From the NCBI GenBank assembly GCA_900767715.1, contig CAAGAD010000005.1, positions 682,001 through 746,000 on the forward strand: a stretch of 64,000 bases of DNA. The letters run 5' to 3'. This DNA is from Clostridia bacterium (GTDB lineage Bacteria; Bacillota; Clostridia; Christensenellales; UBA1242). The notes under the pieces are model-generated. The model saw only the letters and a program-made list of their open reading frames with translations. It did no database searches and was not told the origin of the DNA. Below are positions 50,420-58,354 of the stretch, in pieces. The position numbers were made by a program, and so were the translations under genes. Within the stretch, counting starts at the first letter, position 1. Each line of letters starts with the position of its first letter.

Positions 50420-50466
50420 GTACAACTTTCTTGTACTTTTACCAAAATTGTACAAAATACTTGTAC
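50420..50466. promoter_or_regulatory. Two identical-type XRE operators GTACAA-N5-TTGTAC
   Basis: Perfect 6-bp arms at 50420-50436 and 50450-50466, 30 bp apart (three helical turns). The second covers the -10 of the lipoprotein promoter; the first lies in its leader. Confidence 0.75.
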
Positions 50467-50475
50467 ACTTGTCAA
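50447..50475 (-). promoter_or_regulatory. Promoter of the 49535-50404 lipoprotein gene
   Basis: Minus strand: -35 TTGACA (50470-50475), 17-bp spacer, -10 TACAAT (50447-50452). Confidence 0.8.
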
Positions 50476-50479
50476 TGAA

Positions 50480-50707
50480 ATGGCAAGAGTTTTAGGTGAA
50501 AATTTGAAAATAGCGGAGAATATAAAGTTTTATAGGCAGGGAATGAAACTGACGCAAGAGGGGTTGGCTAGCCTTTTGAACGGCAAAAAGAGTTTGGTGT
50601 CAAACTATGAAAACGGTTACTCCACGCCAGACATCAACACGCTGGTAAAGTTGGCAGACATATTCGACATAACGCTTGACGAATTGGTGGGCAGAGATTT
50701 CAAATAA
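50480..50707 (+). CDS. Small XRE-family repressor
   Basis: 75 residues, HTH only: MKLTQEGLASLLNGKKSLVSNYENG followed by STPDINTLVKLADIFDITLDELVG. No ribosome site before the ATG. It lies immediately beside two palindromic operators shared with the divergent lipoprotein gene, the same arrangement as at 27.0 kb. Likely autorepressor and repressor of the lipoprotein. Confidence 0.82.
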   Translation: MARVLGENLKIAENIKFYRQGMKLTQEGLASLLNGKKSLVSNYENGYSTPDINTLVKLADIFDITLDELVGRDFK

Positions 50708-50730
50708 AAAAAGAGCAAATGCTCTTTTTT
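50708..50730. terminator. Bidirectional terminator
   Basis: AAAAAGAGCA-AA-TGCTCTTTTT; convergent with rsmG. Confidence 0.85.
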
Positions 50731-51421
50731 ATTTTACTAATGGTTTAAGTTTAGGCAAATTTTGACCACGCGGATAAATGGTTGGCGTGGTATCCACCTT
50801 TTTGATAATCAAAATGTTGCGGTTGCCCATATTCTCTGGCAGGCTGAAATATTGTTCTTTGGCAAAATAACCACCCATAACGCTCATTGCATAGAGTGCG
50901 GAATTAATTTCTTCCATAGCGCCCGCGCCCTTATAGGCTATGAATACGCCATTTGGCTTGACAAATGGCAGGCAATATTCGCACAAGGTTACCAGACTGC
51001 TCACAGCACGCGAAACGCAGACGTCAAAGGCTTCACGCTTGTCTTTGCGAGCCAAATCTTCTGCACGCGAGTGAATAATTTCGGCTTCAATGCCCAATGC
51101 TTCGCACAACTGTTGTAAAAAGATTACGCGCTTGTTTAGACTATCGACAAGGGTAAGTTTGATGTCAGGGCGCACAATTTTGAGCGGAATGCCTGGGAAA
51201 CCCGCACCCGTGCCTACGTCAATGACGCTGGCGTTCTCGGGAATGTCGCTTGCGGAAATCACGCTGTCTAGGAAGTGTTTAATCCAAACTTCCTTTTTGT
51301 CTGTGATTGCGGTGAGATTAGTGGTCTTGTTGTAGTCAATCATCATCTCAAAAAACTTGTCAAACTTGGCAATCATTTCGTCCGTAAGGTCGATATTAAA
51401 TTGTTTGAATAGTTCTTTCAT
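50729..51421 (-). CDS. rsmG: 16S rRNA (guanine-527-N7)-methyltransferase
   Basis: 230 residues. Rossmann-fold methyltransferase that modifies G527 of 16S rRNA. KHFLDSV (about 49-55), the SAM site VIDVGTGAGFPGIPLKI (about 66-82) and VSRAV are present. Last gene of mnmE-mnmG-rsmG, 41 nt after mnmG, the standard origin-proximal order. No parA/parB follow; an XRE module does. Confidence 0.96.
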   Translation of the reverse strand: MKELFKQFNIDLTDEMIAKFDKFFEMMIDYNKTTNLTAITDKKEVWIKHFLDSVISASDIPENASVIDVGTGAGFPGIPLKIVRPDIKLTLVDSLNKRVIFLQQLCEALGIEAEIIHSRAEDLARKDKREAFDVCVSRAVSSLVTLCEYCLPFVKPNGVFIAYKGAGAMEEINSALYAMSVMGGYFAKEQYFSLPENMGNRNILIIKKVDTTPTIYPRGQNLPKLKPLVK

Positions 51422-51462
51422 ACTTTTATATTATACACCTTTTGCAAAATATTTGCAATCAA

Positions 51463-53313
51463 TTATATCAAGTTGTGTTGTTTGAGATAAACGAGTAAAA
51501 CGCTGATATCTGCCGGACTTACACCACTAATACGGCTAGCAATGCCGAGATTTGACGGAGTTTGTCGAGCGAGTTTTTCGCGCGCTTCCAATCGCAAACC
51601 TTTAACATCGGCATAGTCGATGTCAGTTGGCAAAATTGTGTTCTCGTTGGCGAGCATTTCGTCAATCATTTCGAGTTGCATTTTGATGTAACCTTCGTAT
51701 TTTACTTCGGTGTTCACAATCTCCAACACGTCTGCGCCAATGCCGTTGAACACACCCAAAATTTGTTGTGCGGAAAATACGTTCGCACCCGTGCGTTTGA
51801 TAATATCTTTCAGACTTATGCCCGTCACCACTTCTTTTTCGCCTATTGCGCGCAGATATTCGTTTGCTAGTTTTGGTGGGAAAATTTTGGTGAGTTCATT
51901 GCGGGCAAGCGCTAGTTGTTTCAATTTCTTTGTGTAGGCACGCTTCTGCTTTGCGTCAACCAGACCGTATTTAATGCCGTAATCGGTAAGGCGCAAATCG
52001 CAGTTGTCTTGACGTAAAATTAGGCGGTATTCCGCACGGCTGGTCATCATTCGGTATGGCTCGTCCACGCCTTTCGTGATAAGGTCATCAATCAGCACGC
52101 CGATGTAGGCTTCGTTACGCTTCAACACGAAACGTGGCTTGCCATCAAGGTACAATACGGCGTTTATGCCCGCCATAATGCCTTGCGCACCCGCTTCTTC
52201 ATAACCGCTGGTGCCGTTGACCTGCCCCGCGAAAAATAGTCCTTTTGTAAATCTGCTCATAAGGCTGTGACGAATGGTGGTCGGGTCAATGCAGTCGTAT
52301 TCAATGGCGTAGGCGTAGCGCATAATTTGGCAGTTTTCCAAGCCTTTTATCGAGTGATAAATCTTGTCTTGCATTTGCGCACTAAAACTTGTGCTCATTC
52401 CTTGCACATAGATTTCTTTTGTAGATAGACTTTCAGGTTCTAGAAAAATTTGGTGACGTTCTTTGTCCTTGAAACGCAAAATCTTGGTTTCGATAGACGG
52501 ACAATATCTTGGGCCAACGCCCAAAATCTCACCGCTGAACACTGGCGCGTCATTGATGTTGTCCAAAATTATTTTGTGCGTGTTTGCGTTGGTATATGCA
52601 AGGTAGCAAGGTCGGTCAAACTTTGTGCTAGTGTAGTAACTAAACTTGCGCGCAGAGTCGCTGGCTTGCTCTTCCAAAACGCCAAAATCAACGCTGTCTG
52701 CATTAATGCGCGCTGGCGTGCCCGTCTTGAAACGGAATAGTTTGTGTCCTGCCTTTTCAATGGCTTGCGACAGATATTCACTGCGCATAAAGCCATTTGG
52801 ACCAGACTTTTGCTGGTGATGACCGGTGGTGGTCACGCTCTGCAAATACACACCCGTCGCCACAATCACCGCTTTGGCGTAATAAGTCTTGCCTAGCGCG
52901 GTGGTTACGCCCTTAATCTCGCCGTTATCAATGATAAAGTCGGTTACTTCGCTCTGAACGATAGTAAGATTTGGAGTGTTTTCCAAAAGTTGTTTCATCT
53001 TCTCGTGGTATTTGTTCTTGTCCACTTGCGCGCGCATAGATTGCACGGCTGGACCTTTACCCGCGTTCAAGAGGCGCATTTGCAATTTAGTTTCGTCCGC
53101 AACGCGTCCCATCGCTCCGCCCAGCGCAGAAATCTCGCCCACGAGTTGACCTTTTGCCGTTCCACCAATGCTTGGATTGCATGCCAAAAAACCAATGCTA
53201 TCCAGGTTAAGAGTGAGTAACAAGGTTTTCTTGCCCATTCTCGCACATGCATAGCACGCTTCACTGCCCGCGTGTCCGCTTCCTATTACAATAATGTCAA
53301 AATCTTCATTCAT
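51463..53313 (-). CDS. mnmG: tRNA uridine-5-carboxymethylaminomethyl modification enzyme MnmG
   Basis: 616 residues. FAD enzyme that with MnmE modifies U34 of several tRNAs. N-terminal dinucleotide fold VIGSGHAGSEAC, LACNPSIGGTAKGQLVGE, catalytic-loop Cys in the middle, and the helical C-terminus. The start at 53313 (MNEDFDI) lies 1 nt after the mnmE stop; the frame to 53340 belongs to the mnmE end. Confidence 0.97.
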   Translation of the reverse strand: MNEDFDIIVIGSGHAGSEACYACARMGKKTLLLTLNLDSIGFLACNPSIGGTAKGQLVGEISALGGAMGRVADETKLQMRLLNAGKGPAVQSMRAQVDKNKYHEKMKQLLENTPNLTIVQSEVTDFIIDNGEIKGVTTALGKTYYAKAVIVATGVYLQSVTTTGHHQQKSGPNGFMRSEYLSQAIEKAGHKLFRFKTGTPARINADSVDFGVLEEQASDSARKFSYYTSTKFDRPCYLAYTNANTHKIILDNINDAPVFSGEILGVGPRYCPSIETKILRFKDKERHQIFLEPESLSTKEIYVQGMSTSFSAQMQDKIYHSIKGLENCQIMRYAYAIEYDCIDPTTIRHSLMSRFTKGLFFAGQVNGTSGYEEAGAQGIMAGINAVLYLDGKPRFVLKRNEAYIGVLIDDLITKGVDEPYRMMTSRAEYRLILRQDNCDLRLTDYGIKYGLVDAKQKRAYTKKLKQLALARNELTKIFPPKLANEYLRAIGEKEVVTGISLKDIIKRTGANVFSAQQILGVFNGIGADVLEIVNTEVKYEGYIKMQLEMIDEMLANENTILPTDIDYADVKGLRLEAREKLARQTPSNLGIASRISGVSPADISVLLVYLKQHNLI

Positions 53314-53314
53314 A

Positions 53315-54607
53315 CTATTTTCCCAAACAGAACTTCTCAAATATTCTGTTGATAATCTCTTCGCTTGCCGTTTCGCCCGTGATTTCGCCCAAAGCCTGCC
53401 AAGCGTATTTTAGGTCGGTGGCAATGGCGTCAAGGGTGACTATGTCGAGATTGTTTTGCGCGTTCAAAAGCGCTTTATTAGCACGTACTAAACCTTCAAG
53501 GTGGCGCGCGTTGGTGATGTACAACTTATCCGCCACGAGTTCATCTCTAAAACTCATCTCGTACAACTTTTGCTTCAACTCGTCAATACCTTGACCCGTC
53601 TTTGTGCTGATTTTCAGCCCGTCCGCGTAGGTATATTTGTCCGCTTTGTTAAATACAACCAGCATATTGTCGCGCTCGGTCAAGGTGTTTGGCTCGTCCG
53701 GTGTTACCACGTTCAAGATGATGTCCGCTTCGTCCATTTTCTTAATGGCACGGTCAATGCCGATTTTCTCAATAACGTCCTTGCTGTCACGTATGCCAGC
53801 CGTGTCGTATAGTTGAAATATTACGCCGTTGTACTGATACTGCCCAAACAAGACATCACGCGTCGTGCCGGCAATGTCACTCACAATGGCAATTTCCTGC
53901 CCTGTGAGTGCGTTCAAAAGGCTAGACTTACCCGCATTCGCCGAGCCCACGATAGCCGCTTGCACGCCCGCAAGCACCTTTTTGCCTTCGTCATAACTGT
54001 CAATCAGCGACCTCAATTCGCCGTTAATATCGCGCAAACTACCTTTCAGCCCGTCGATTTCGCTTTGGTCAATCTCATATTCTGGGTAGTCAATTTTGGC
54101 TTCAATACTTGCCAAAATGTCCTTAATCTTGTCTTGATAGCCGACAACTTTGTCTTTCAACTTGCCTGTGAGCAATGCCGAACTGTATTGCGCTTGCTTA
54201 TCACTCTCGGCGCTCACAAGGTCGCAAATGCCTTCTGCTTGGTCGATAGAAATCTTGCCATTCATAAATGCGCGCAAACTAAACTCACCGCGGTTTGCCA
54301 TAACAGCGCCCAACGCGATTGCGCGGTTGATGACCTTATCTATAACTACCTTGCCACCGTGACAGTTGATTTCCACCACGTCTTCACCCGTAAACGATTT
54401 TGGTGCTTTGAAATACACCGCCATTCCGTGCTCTACAAGGTTGTCCAAATATAGACTCACCGGAGTAAGCATATTAGGCACAAACTCGTGCTTGTTGTGG
54501 TTCATCTCACGCAAAATAGCGAGTGCCTTTTCGCCACTGATTCTAATAACAGCGATTCCCGCTTTTCCCTGCCCGGACGCAAGGGCTATGATAGTATCCT
54601 TTCTCAT
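53315..54607 (-). CDS. mnmE: tRNA modification GTPase MnmE
   Basis: 430 residues. Folate-binding N-terminal domain, helical domain and inserted G domain with GSANAGKSSLLN (G1), DIAGTT (G2), DTAGIRDS (G3) and NKAD (G4), ending in CLGK with the essential Cys. Promoter TTTACA/TATAAT sits only 7 nt from the ATG and there is no Shine-Dalgarno, so the mRNA is probably leaderless. First gene of mnmE-mnmG-rsmG. Confidence 0.96.
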   Translation of the reverse strand: MRKDTIIALASGQGKAGIAVIRISGEKALAILREMNHNKHEFVPNMLTPVSLYLDNLVEHGMAVYFKAPKSFTGEDVVEINCHGGKVVIDKVINRAIALGAVMANRGEFSLRAFMNGKISIDQAEGICDLVSAESDKQAQYSSALLTGKLKDKVVGYQDKIKDILASIEAKIDYPEYEIDQSEIDGLKGSLRDINGELRSLIDSYDEGKKVLAGVQAAIVGSANAGKSSLLNALTGQEIAIVSDIAGTTRDVLFGQYQYNGVIFQLYDTAGIRDSKDVIEKIGIDRAIKKMDEADIILNVVTPDEPNTLTERDNMLVVFNKADKYTYADGLKISTKTGQGIDELKQKLYEMSFRDELVADKLYITNARHLEGLVRANKALLNAQNNLDIVTLDAIATDLKYAWQALGEITGETASEEIINRIFEKFCLGK

Positions 54608-54614
54608 AGCAATT

Positions 54615-54643
54615 ATTATATATCAACGCGCGCGAAATGTAAA
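54615..54643 (-). promoter_or_regulatory. mnmE promoter, leaderless geometry
   Basis: Minus strand: -35 TTTACA (54638-54643), 17-bp spacer, -10 TATAAT (54615-54620). Confidence 0.75.
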
Positions 54644-54657
54644 CACCTGCACAAAAC

Positions 54658-54682
54658 AAAAAAAGGCATTTTTGCCTTTTTT
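54658..54682 (-). terminator. Terminator of the four-helix membrane gene
   Basis: A7, GGCA-TTTT-TGCC, T6. Confidence 0.8.
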
Positions 54683-54688
54683 GTATTT

Positions 54689-55279
54689 CTAGAATGCTTG
54701 ACGCTTGCCCGCTTTACATTTAATGCAAAACAACCACATTGACAAAATTGCCCAAATTAAATACATGTGTCCACCATAAGCCAGCAATGTTTTTATTGCT
54801 TGACCGAATGCACCACCACTGCTTGTCATGTCGCCAATCGCCATAAAGATAATCAATGCTGCCATAATAAAGTTAGCCAAGAAAGATAGGAAAGTAACAA
54901 TTGCTGTTATAACGTTAATAACTTTAAAGAACTTGTTATATTTCTTAGTGCATAGTGCGATGATGAAGAATATTAAGTCAATAATTGCAATGACAATCAA
55001 AGCCAAAACTGCAATGTATATGAAATAACTAATAAATGTAACTACGCTTGAATTTAGATTAGCACCGCTACTGCCCAACACAGCTTCAACAAACATGAAA
55101 ATAATTAATTTTAATCCATCATCTTTCTTGAAAAGATTAGCAACAGTGATTGCCTCGCCATAACTAACGCTTTCACTGATAACTGCTGGCAATAATAAGG
55201 TCAACGCAATCAATGCAGTGATGACAATGCCACGTATCAAGACCGGCTTTAAATATTTAGTCTTTTTTTCTTTACTCAT
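54689..55279 (-). CDS. Hypothetical four-helix membrane protein
   Basis: 196 residues. Short basic N-terminus (MSKEKKTKYLK), helices at about 15-35, 85-112, 118-148 and 165-185, and a basic tail with two Cys. No family was recognised. It interrupts the usual jag-mnmE adjacency and has its own promoter and terminator, so it looks like a later insertion into the conserved origin block. Confidence 0.6.
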   Translation of the reverse strand: MSKEKKTKYLKPVLIRGIVITALIALTLLLPAVISESVSYGEAITVANLFKKDDGLKLIIFMFVEAVLGSSGANLNSSVVTFISYFIYIAVLALIVIAIIDLIFFIIALCTKKYNKFFKVINVITAIVTFLSFLANFIMAALIIFMAIGDMTSSGGAFGQAIKTLLAYGGHMYLIWAILSMWLFCIKCKAGKRQAF

Positions 55280-55304
55280 AAATTACCCCACATAACTTAA
55301 TTTA

Positions 55305-55333
55305 AAAATACACTTATTTTTTGTCAATGTCAA
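55305..55333 (-). promoter_or_regulatory. Promoter of the four-helix membrane gene
   Basis: Minus strand: -35 TTGACA (55328-55333), 17-bp spacer, -10 TATTTT (55305-55310). Confidence 0.65.
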
Positions 55334-55385
55334 CAAAAATGAACATTTCAATCAATATTGTTCATCTAAAATAATAAATGCGAAC

Positions 55386-55416
55386 TTGTCCACAATTATT
55401 CACCAAATGTGGATAA
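55386..55416. promoter_or_regulatory. Inverted DnaA-box pair
   Basis: TTGTCCACA (55386-55394, one mismatch) and TGTGGATAA (55408-55416, perfect), 13 bp apart; like the pair at 25.8 kb. Confidence 0.55.
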
Positions 55417-55417
55417 C

Positions 55418-55442
55418 AAAAAAGCACGCTTGGTGCTTTTTT
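55418..55442 (-). terminator. jag operon terminator
   Basis: A6, GCAC-GCTTG-GTGC, T6. Confidence 0.8.
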
Positions 55443-56180
55443 CTATTTTACAATGAAAACAACGTGTCTGTTTTTTCCTTCTCCCGTGCTTTCGGTGGTG
55501 ATTCCGTCCATTCCAGCAACGGCAGAGTGAATGATGCGACGTTCGTAACTATTCATAGGTTCGATTGCAATGTTTTTGTGACTGATGAGCGCCTTGTTGG
55601 CAGTTTTCTTCGCCAAATTGATGAGCGCTTGTTCACGACGAGCCTTGTAACCTTCGATGTCTAGAATGATATGAGTGTCAAACTCTTGCTTGCTGGCAAG
55701 GCTGTTGAGAATGTGTTGCAAACTTGACATTCCTTCCCCGCGATAGCCGATGAGTTTTCCCATTTCACTGCCCAAAAGATTGACCAAAAGACCGTTTGGA
55801 GTGTAAGAATATTCCACTTCATAGGTTGTGCCAACGCGTTTGCACAATCCTTCGATATATTCGGTCAAAAAGTCTTCGAGCAACTGATTGCGCTCAGTAG
55901 AATAAGGCTTTTCTTTCTTAACTTTTTCTTGTTTTTCTACCTTTTTAGGTGCGACAGGTTCAGCCGTTTTTTCTTCTACAACAGGCTTAAATTCTTCCAC
56001 GGTTTCTTCAACCACAGGAGCGGTCTTGTCTTCGTATTCAAGCACGACTTTCGCCTTTTTAAACATTCCGCCAGCATCTTTGATGCGTATTGTCACATCT
56101 TCACGTTCAAGTCCTAGTTGCAAAAGACCTTGTTGAATAGCAGTTTCCACGTTCTTTGCTACTATTTCTAGTTCTTTCAT
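55443..56180 (-). CDS. jag: RNA-binding protein Jag (KhpB)
   Basis: 245 residues. Jag_N domain (about 1-50), Lys/Glu/Val-rich linker (about 52-95), KH domain (about 100-175; GKLIGYRGEGMSSLQHI) and C-terminal R3H domain (about 180-245; MNSYERRIIHSAV). Binds RNA, and is linked to cell elongation and division in Gram-positives. Follows yidC by 1 nt, the standard order. Confidence 0.94.
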   Translation of the reverse strand: MKELEIVAKNVETAIQQGLLQLGLEREDVTIRIKDAGGMFKKAKVVLEYEDKTAPVVEETVEEFKPVVEEKTAEPVAPKKVEKQEKVKKEKPYSTERNQLLEDFLTEYIEGLCKRVGTTYEVEYSYTPNGLLVNLLGSEMGKLIGYRGEGMSSLQHILNSLASKQEFDTHIILDIEGYKARREQALINLAKKTANKALISHKNIAIEPMNSYERRIIHSAVAGMDGITTESTGEGKNRHVVFIVK

Positions 56181-56181
56181 A

Positions 56182-57213
56182 CTATTCTCCTTTGAAATAA
56201 TTTCTGCTATACTCTACCACTTGCACCTTTGCCTTTTTAGGCTGTTTTGATGTGCCGTTTGGGGTGTTTTTGTTCTTGAAAATAAGGTTGGTCAAAAGCC
56301 CTGTTAGGCAGGTCATTAGTGAGTTGGTGATTAGGTATAATGAGAATATACTTGTGCTAGTCCAGGCAAATATAACCATTACGATTGGCATAACGATTAG
56401 CATTGTCAAATTGGTCGTCTTGGTAGGGTCTTGCGCCTTTGGATCAGCATTCTTTGGCTTCATTAGGCGGGTAGTTAGCCATTGTGACAAGAAGGTCACC
56501 ACACCAGCCAAAATTACCAAAACGTAATAGCCGTTTGGACCTTTATTGGCATCTGCCGAATATATAATCTCTTCAATGCGCTGATATTCCGCTTTTGCGA
56601 TTTCTTTTTCTTTGTCGTTTAGTTTCAAACCGCTTTGTTTGTAGTATTCATCGAAAGACAACATTATTGAAGTCTTTGTATCACTCTTCCATACGTTCTT
56701 AATCCACAACCAGCCGTTCTCGTCTTTAATCTTCTCATATTCAGCCAAAACAGCGTTTTCTTTCTCGCCTTCAACTGCGGTTTCATACACAGTTTGGAGT
56801 TGAGCGTATTGACTGGTGAGTTTGTCGCGACTGATGTAGTTCAAACTTTGGAACAAAGTGAAGAACACCACCAAAGTGACTACCAAATTGATAAGCAATA
56901 CCACACAACTGCCTACAACGTTGTAGTTGTGCTTTTTGTATATTGCCATAGTGCCTTGATTAATTTTATCCTTGTCGTTAGGATATTTTTTTTGCAATGC
57001 TTGAATTTCTGGTTGAACAATGGCTTGCATTTCGGTGTTTTTCTTTGAAACACGGCGTTGAATGATGTCGAGCGGCAACAAAACGAGTTTCAATGCCACT
57101 GTAAAGAGAATGATTGCCCAGCCGTAGTTACCCAAAAATGACACAAATAGGTCGATGAGTGTCTTCCAGCATTGTTTTGTCAATAGTAGATTGCTAAATG
57201 TTAGCATATCCAT
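56182..57213 (-). CDS. yidC: Membrane insertase YidC
   Basis: 343 residues. Inserts membrane proteins with or without SecYEG. Five helices with the YidC core: a first helix after an N-terminal segment, LVLLPLDIIQRRVSKKN (with the conserved groove Arg), the cytoplasmic hairpin, and the C-terminal basic tail. No lipobox. A large extracytoplasmic insertion (about 120-220) lies between helices. The start overlaps yidD by 13 bp. Confidence 0.93.
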   Translation of the reverse strand: MDMLTFSNLLLTKQCWKTLIDLFVSFLGNYGWAIILFTVALKLVLLPLDIIQRRVSKKNTEMQAIVQPEIQALQKKYPNDKDKINQGTMAIYKKHNYNVVGSCVVLLINLVVTLVVFFTLFQSLNYISRDKLTSQYAQLQTVYETAVEGEKENAVLAEYEKIKDENGWLWIKNVWKSDTKTSIMLSFDEYYKQSGLKLNDKEKEIAKAEYQRIEEIIYSADANKGPNGYYVLVILAGVVTFLSQWLTTRLMKPKNADPKAQDPTKTTNLTMLIVMPIVMVIFAWTSTSIFSLYLITNSLMTCLTGLLTNLIFKNKNTPNGTSKQPKKAKVQVVEYSRNYFKGE

Positions 57214-57467
57214 TTATAATCTCCTTTTAGATTTAATGGGAGAAAATCTATTTCGCCTTTGCATGTAGGGTTACACCTAAACAGTCGCTTAACGGTTAGG
57301 CGGGTTGCCCGAAAAAAATCGAATTTCAAATATGCGCTAATGCCATAGCGAGAACAACTTGGCAAAAATGCACAACCGTTTCCAATTAAAGGAGACAATA
57401 TGAGCCTATATAAATATATAAATAGAACACATATAAGGGAGATTGGAAAGGTTATAACTCTTAACAC
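57201..57467 (-). CDS. yidD: Membrane protein insertion efficiency factor YidD
   Basis: 88 residues. LYRLILSPLIGNGCAFLPSCSRYGISAYLK and TVKRLFRCNPTCKG are the YidD signature with its three conserved cysteines. The start is uncertain: GTG at 57467 has GGGG 6 nt upstream; GTG at 57479 would give 92 residues. It overlaps both rnpA and yidC, as usual. Confidence 0.85.
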   Translation of the reverse strand: MLRVITFPISLICVLFIYLYRLILSPLIGNGCAFLPSCSRYGISAYLKFDFFRATRLTVKRLFRCNPTCKGEIDFLPLNLKGDYKWIC

Positions 57468-57796
57468 AACAAACCCCACTCTCTAAAACTTGAAAGTAGA
57501 ACGTTTTGCGTAAGGTGAAAATCTGCGTTAGCCATTTCAGCGCGAGCGACAAACACATAGTTGTTGACTTTGATTTTGTCAACGTTCAATCTAATCGCTT
57601 CACTCAAAACTCGCTTGACGCGACTGCGAACGAAACTCTTGCCCACTTTGGCGCTAACGCTTATGCCAAATTTAGATTCTGCGTATTTTGTAGGCACGAC
57701 ATACACAACGAACAAGTTGTTCGCGTGCGACACACCACGCTTATAGACGTAACTGAACTCTTTTTTCTTTTTAAGGCGATTGTTTTTGTTTAGCAT
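57461..57796 (-). CDS. rnpA: Ribonuclease P protein component
   Basis: 111 residues. Protein cofactor of the RNase P ribozyme that matures tRNA 5' ends. MLNKNNRLKKKKEFSYVYKRG and the RNR helix VRSRVKRVLSEAIR (about 56-69) are diagnostic. The start follows AGGAG, just after rpmH. Confidence 0.95.
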   Translation of the reverse strand: MLNKNNRLKKKKEFSYVYKRGVSHANNLFVVYVVPTKYAESKFGISVSAKVGKSFVRSRVKRVLSEAIRLNVDKIKVNNYVFVARAEMANADFHLTQNVLLSSFREWGLLC

Positions 57797-57809
57797 TTAA
57801 CTCTCCTAA

Positions 57810-57944
57810 TTAAGCGCTAAGTTTTTTACGACCTCTGTTTCTGCGTCTAGCCAAAACTTTTCTACCAGAACGAGTGCTCATTCTTTTTCTAAAACCGTGT
57901 ACTTTATTTCTTTGACGCTTTTTAGGTTGATAAGTCTTCTTCAT
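57810..57944 (-). CDS. rpmH: 50S ribosomal protein L34
   Basis: 44 residues: MKKTYQPKKRQRNKVHGF, then RMSTRSGRKVLARRR and a basic tail, matching L34 along the whole length. Too short for most gene callers. The start at 57944 follows AAAGGAG. First gene of rpmH-rnpA-yidD-yidC-jag, with a near-perfect promoter. Confidence 0.97.
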   Translation of the reverse strand: MKKTYQPKKRQRNKVHGFRKRMSTRSGRKVLARRRNRGRKKLSA

Positions 57945-57990
57945 ACATATACTCCTTTTATATACTCCCTAAAACAAATTAGGTAGTTGC

Positions 57991-58019
57991 ATTATAACTT
58001 AAATTCGCGCCATTGTCAA
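57991..58019 (-). promoter_or_regulatory. rpmH operon promoter
   Basis: Minus strand: -35 TTGACA (58014-58019), 17-bp spacer, -10 TATAAT (57991-57996). Confidence 0.88.
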
Positions 58020-58322
58020 CCATCACTGCCAGCCTTTTTCTCTAAGTTTTTTTTATTTATTTAATATTATCACTATTATTATGCGAGGTGGATTTGTGGA
58101 TAACTATTTTTGCCGATTTTTTGTATTTTTTAAAAATGAAAATTATTTTTTTCTTATCAAAATAAATCAATATTTTTTACATTTTTTATGTCAAAAACAC
58201 CATAAAAAAATAAATTTTACATTATAAAACGCCCCTATTTCACCTTGAATTATAAACCTTTCCACATTTGTTGTGCATAAGTTATCAACACTATTCCACA
58301 TAAAAATTAGTTTTCCACACAC
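58020..58322. other. Candidate origin segment between rpmH and dnaN
   Basis: AT-rich gap with no gene. DnaA boxes: TGTGGATAA at 58095-58103 (perfect), TGTGCATAA at 58272-58280 and TTATCAACA at 58282-58290 (one mismatch each), plus TTTCCACA half-sites. The A/T block at 58110-58250 could be the unwinding element. Confidence 0.6.
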
Positions 58323-58349
58323 AAAAAAAATAGGTCAAATCGACCTATC
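58323..58349 (-). terminator. dnaN terminator
   Basis: TAGGTC-AAATC-GACCTA (58331-58347) with a long T run on the minus strand. Confidence 0.8.
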
Positions 58350-58354
58350 TTTTT

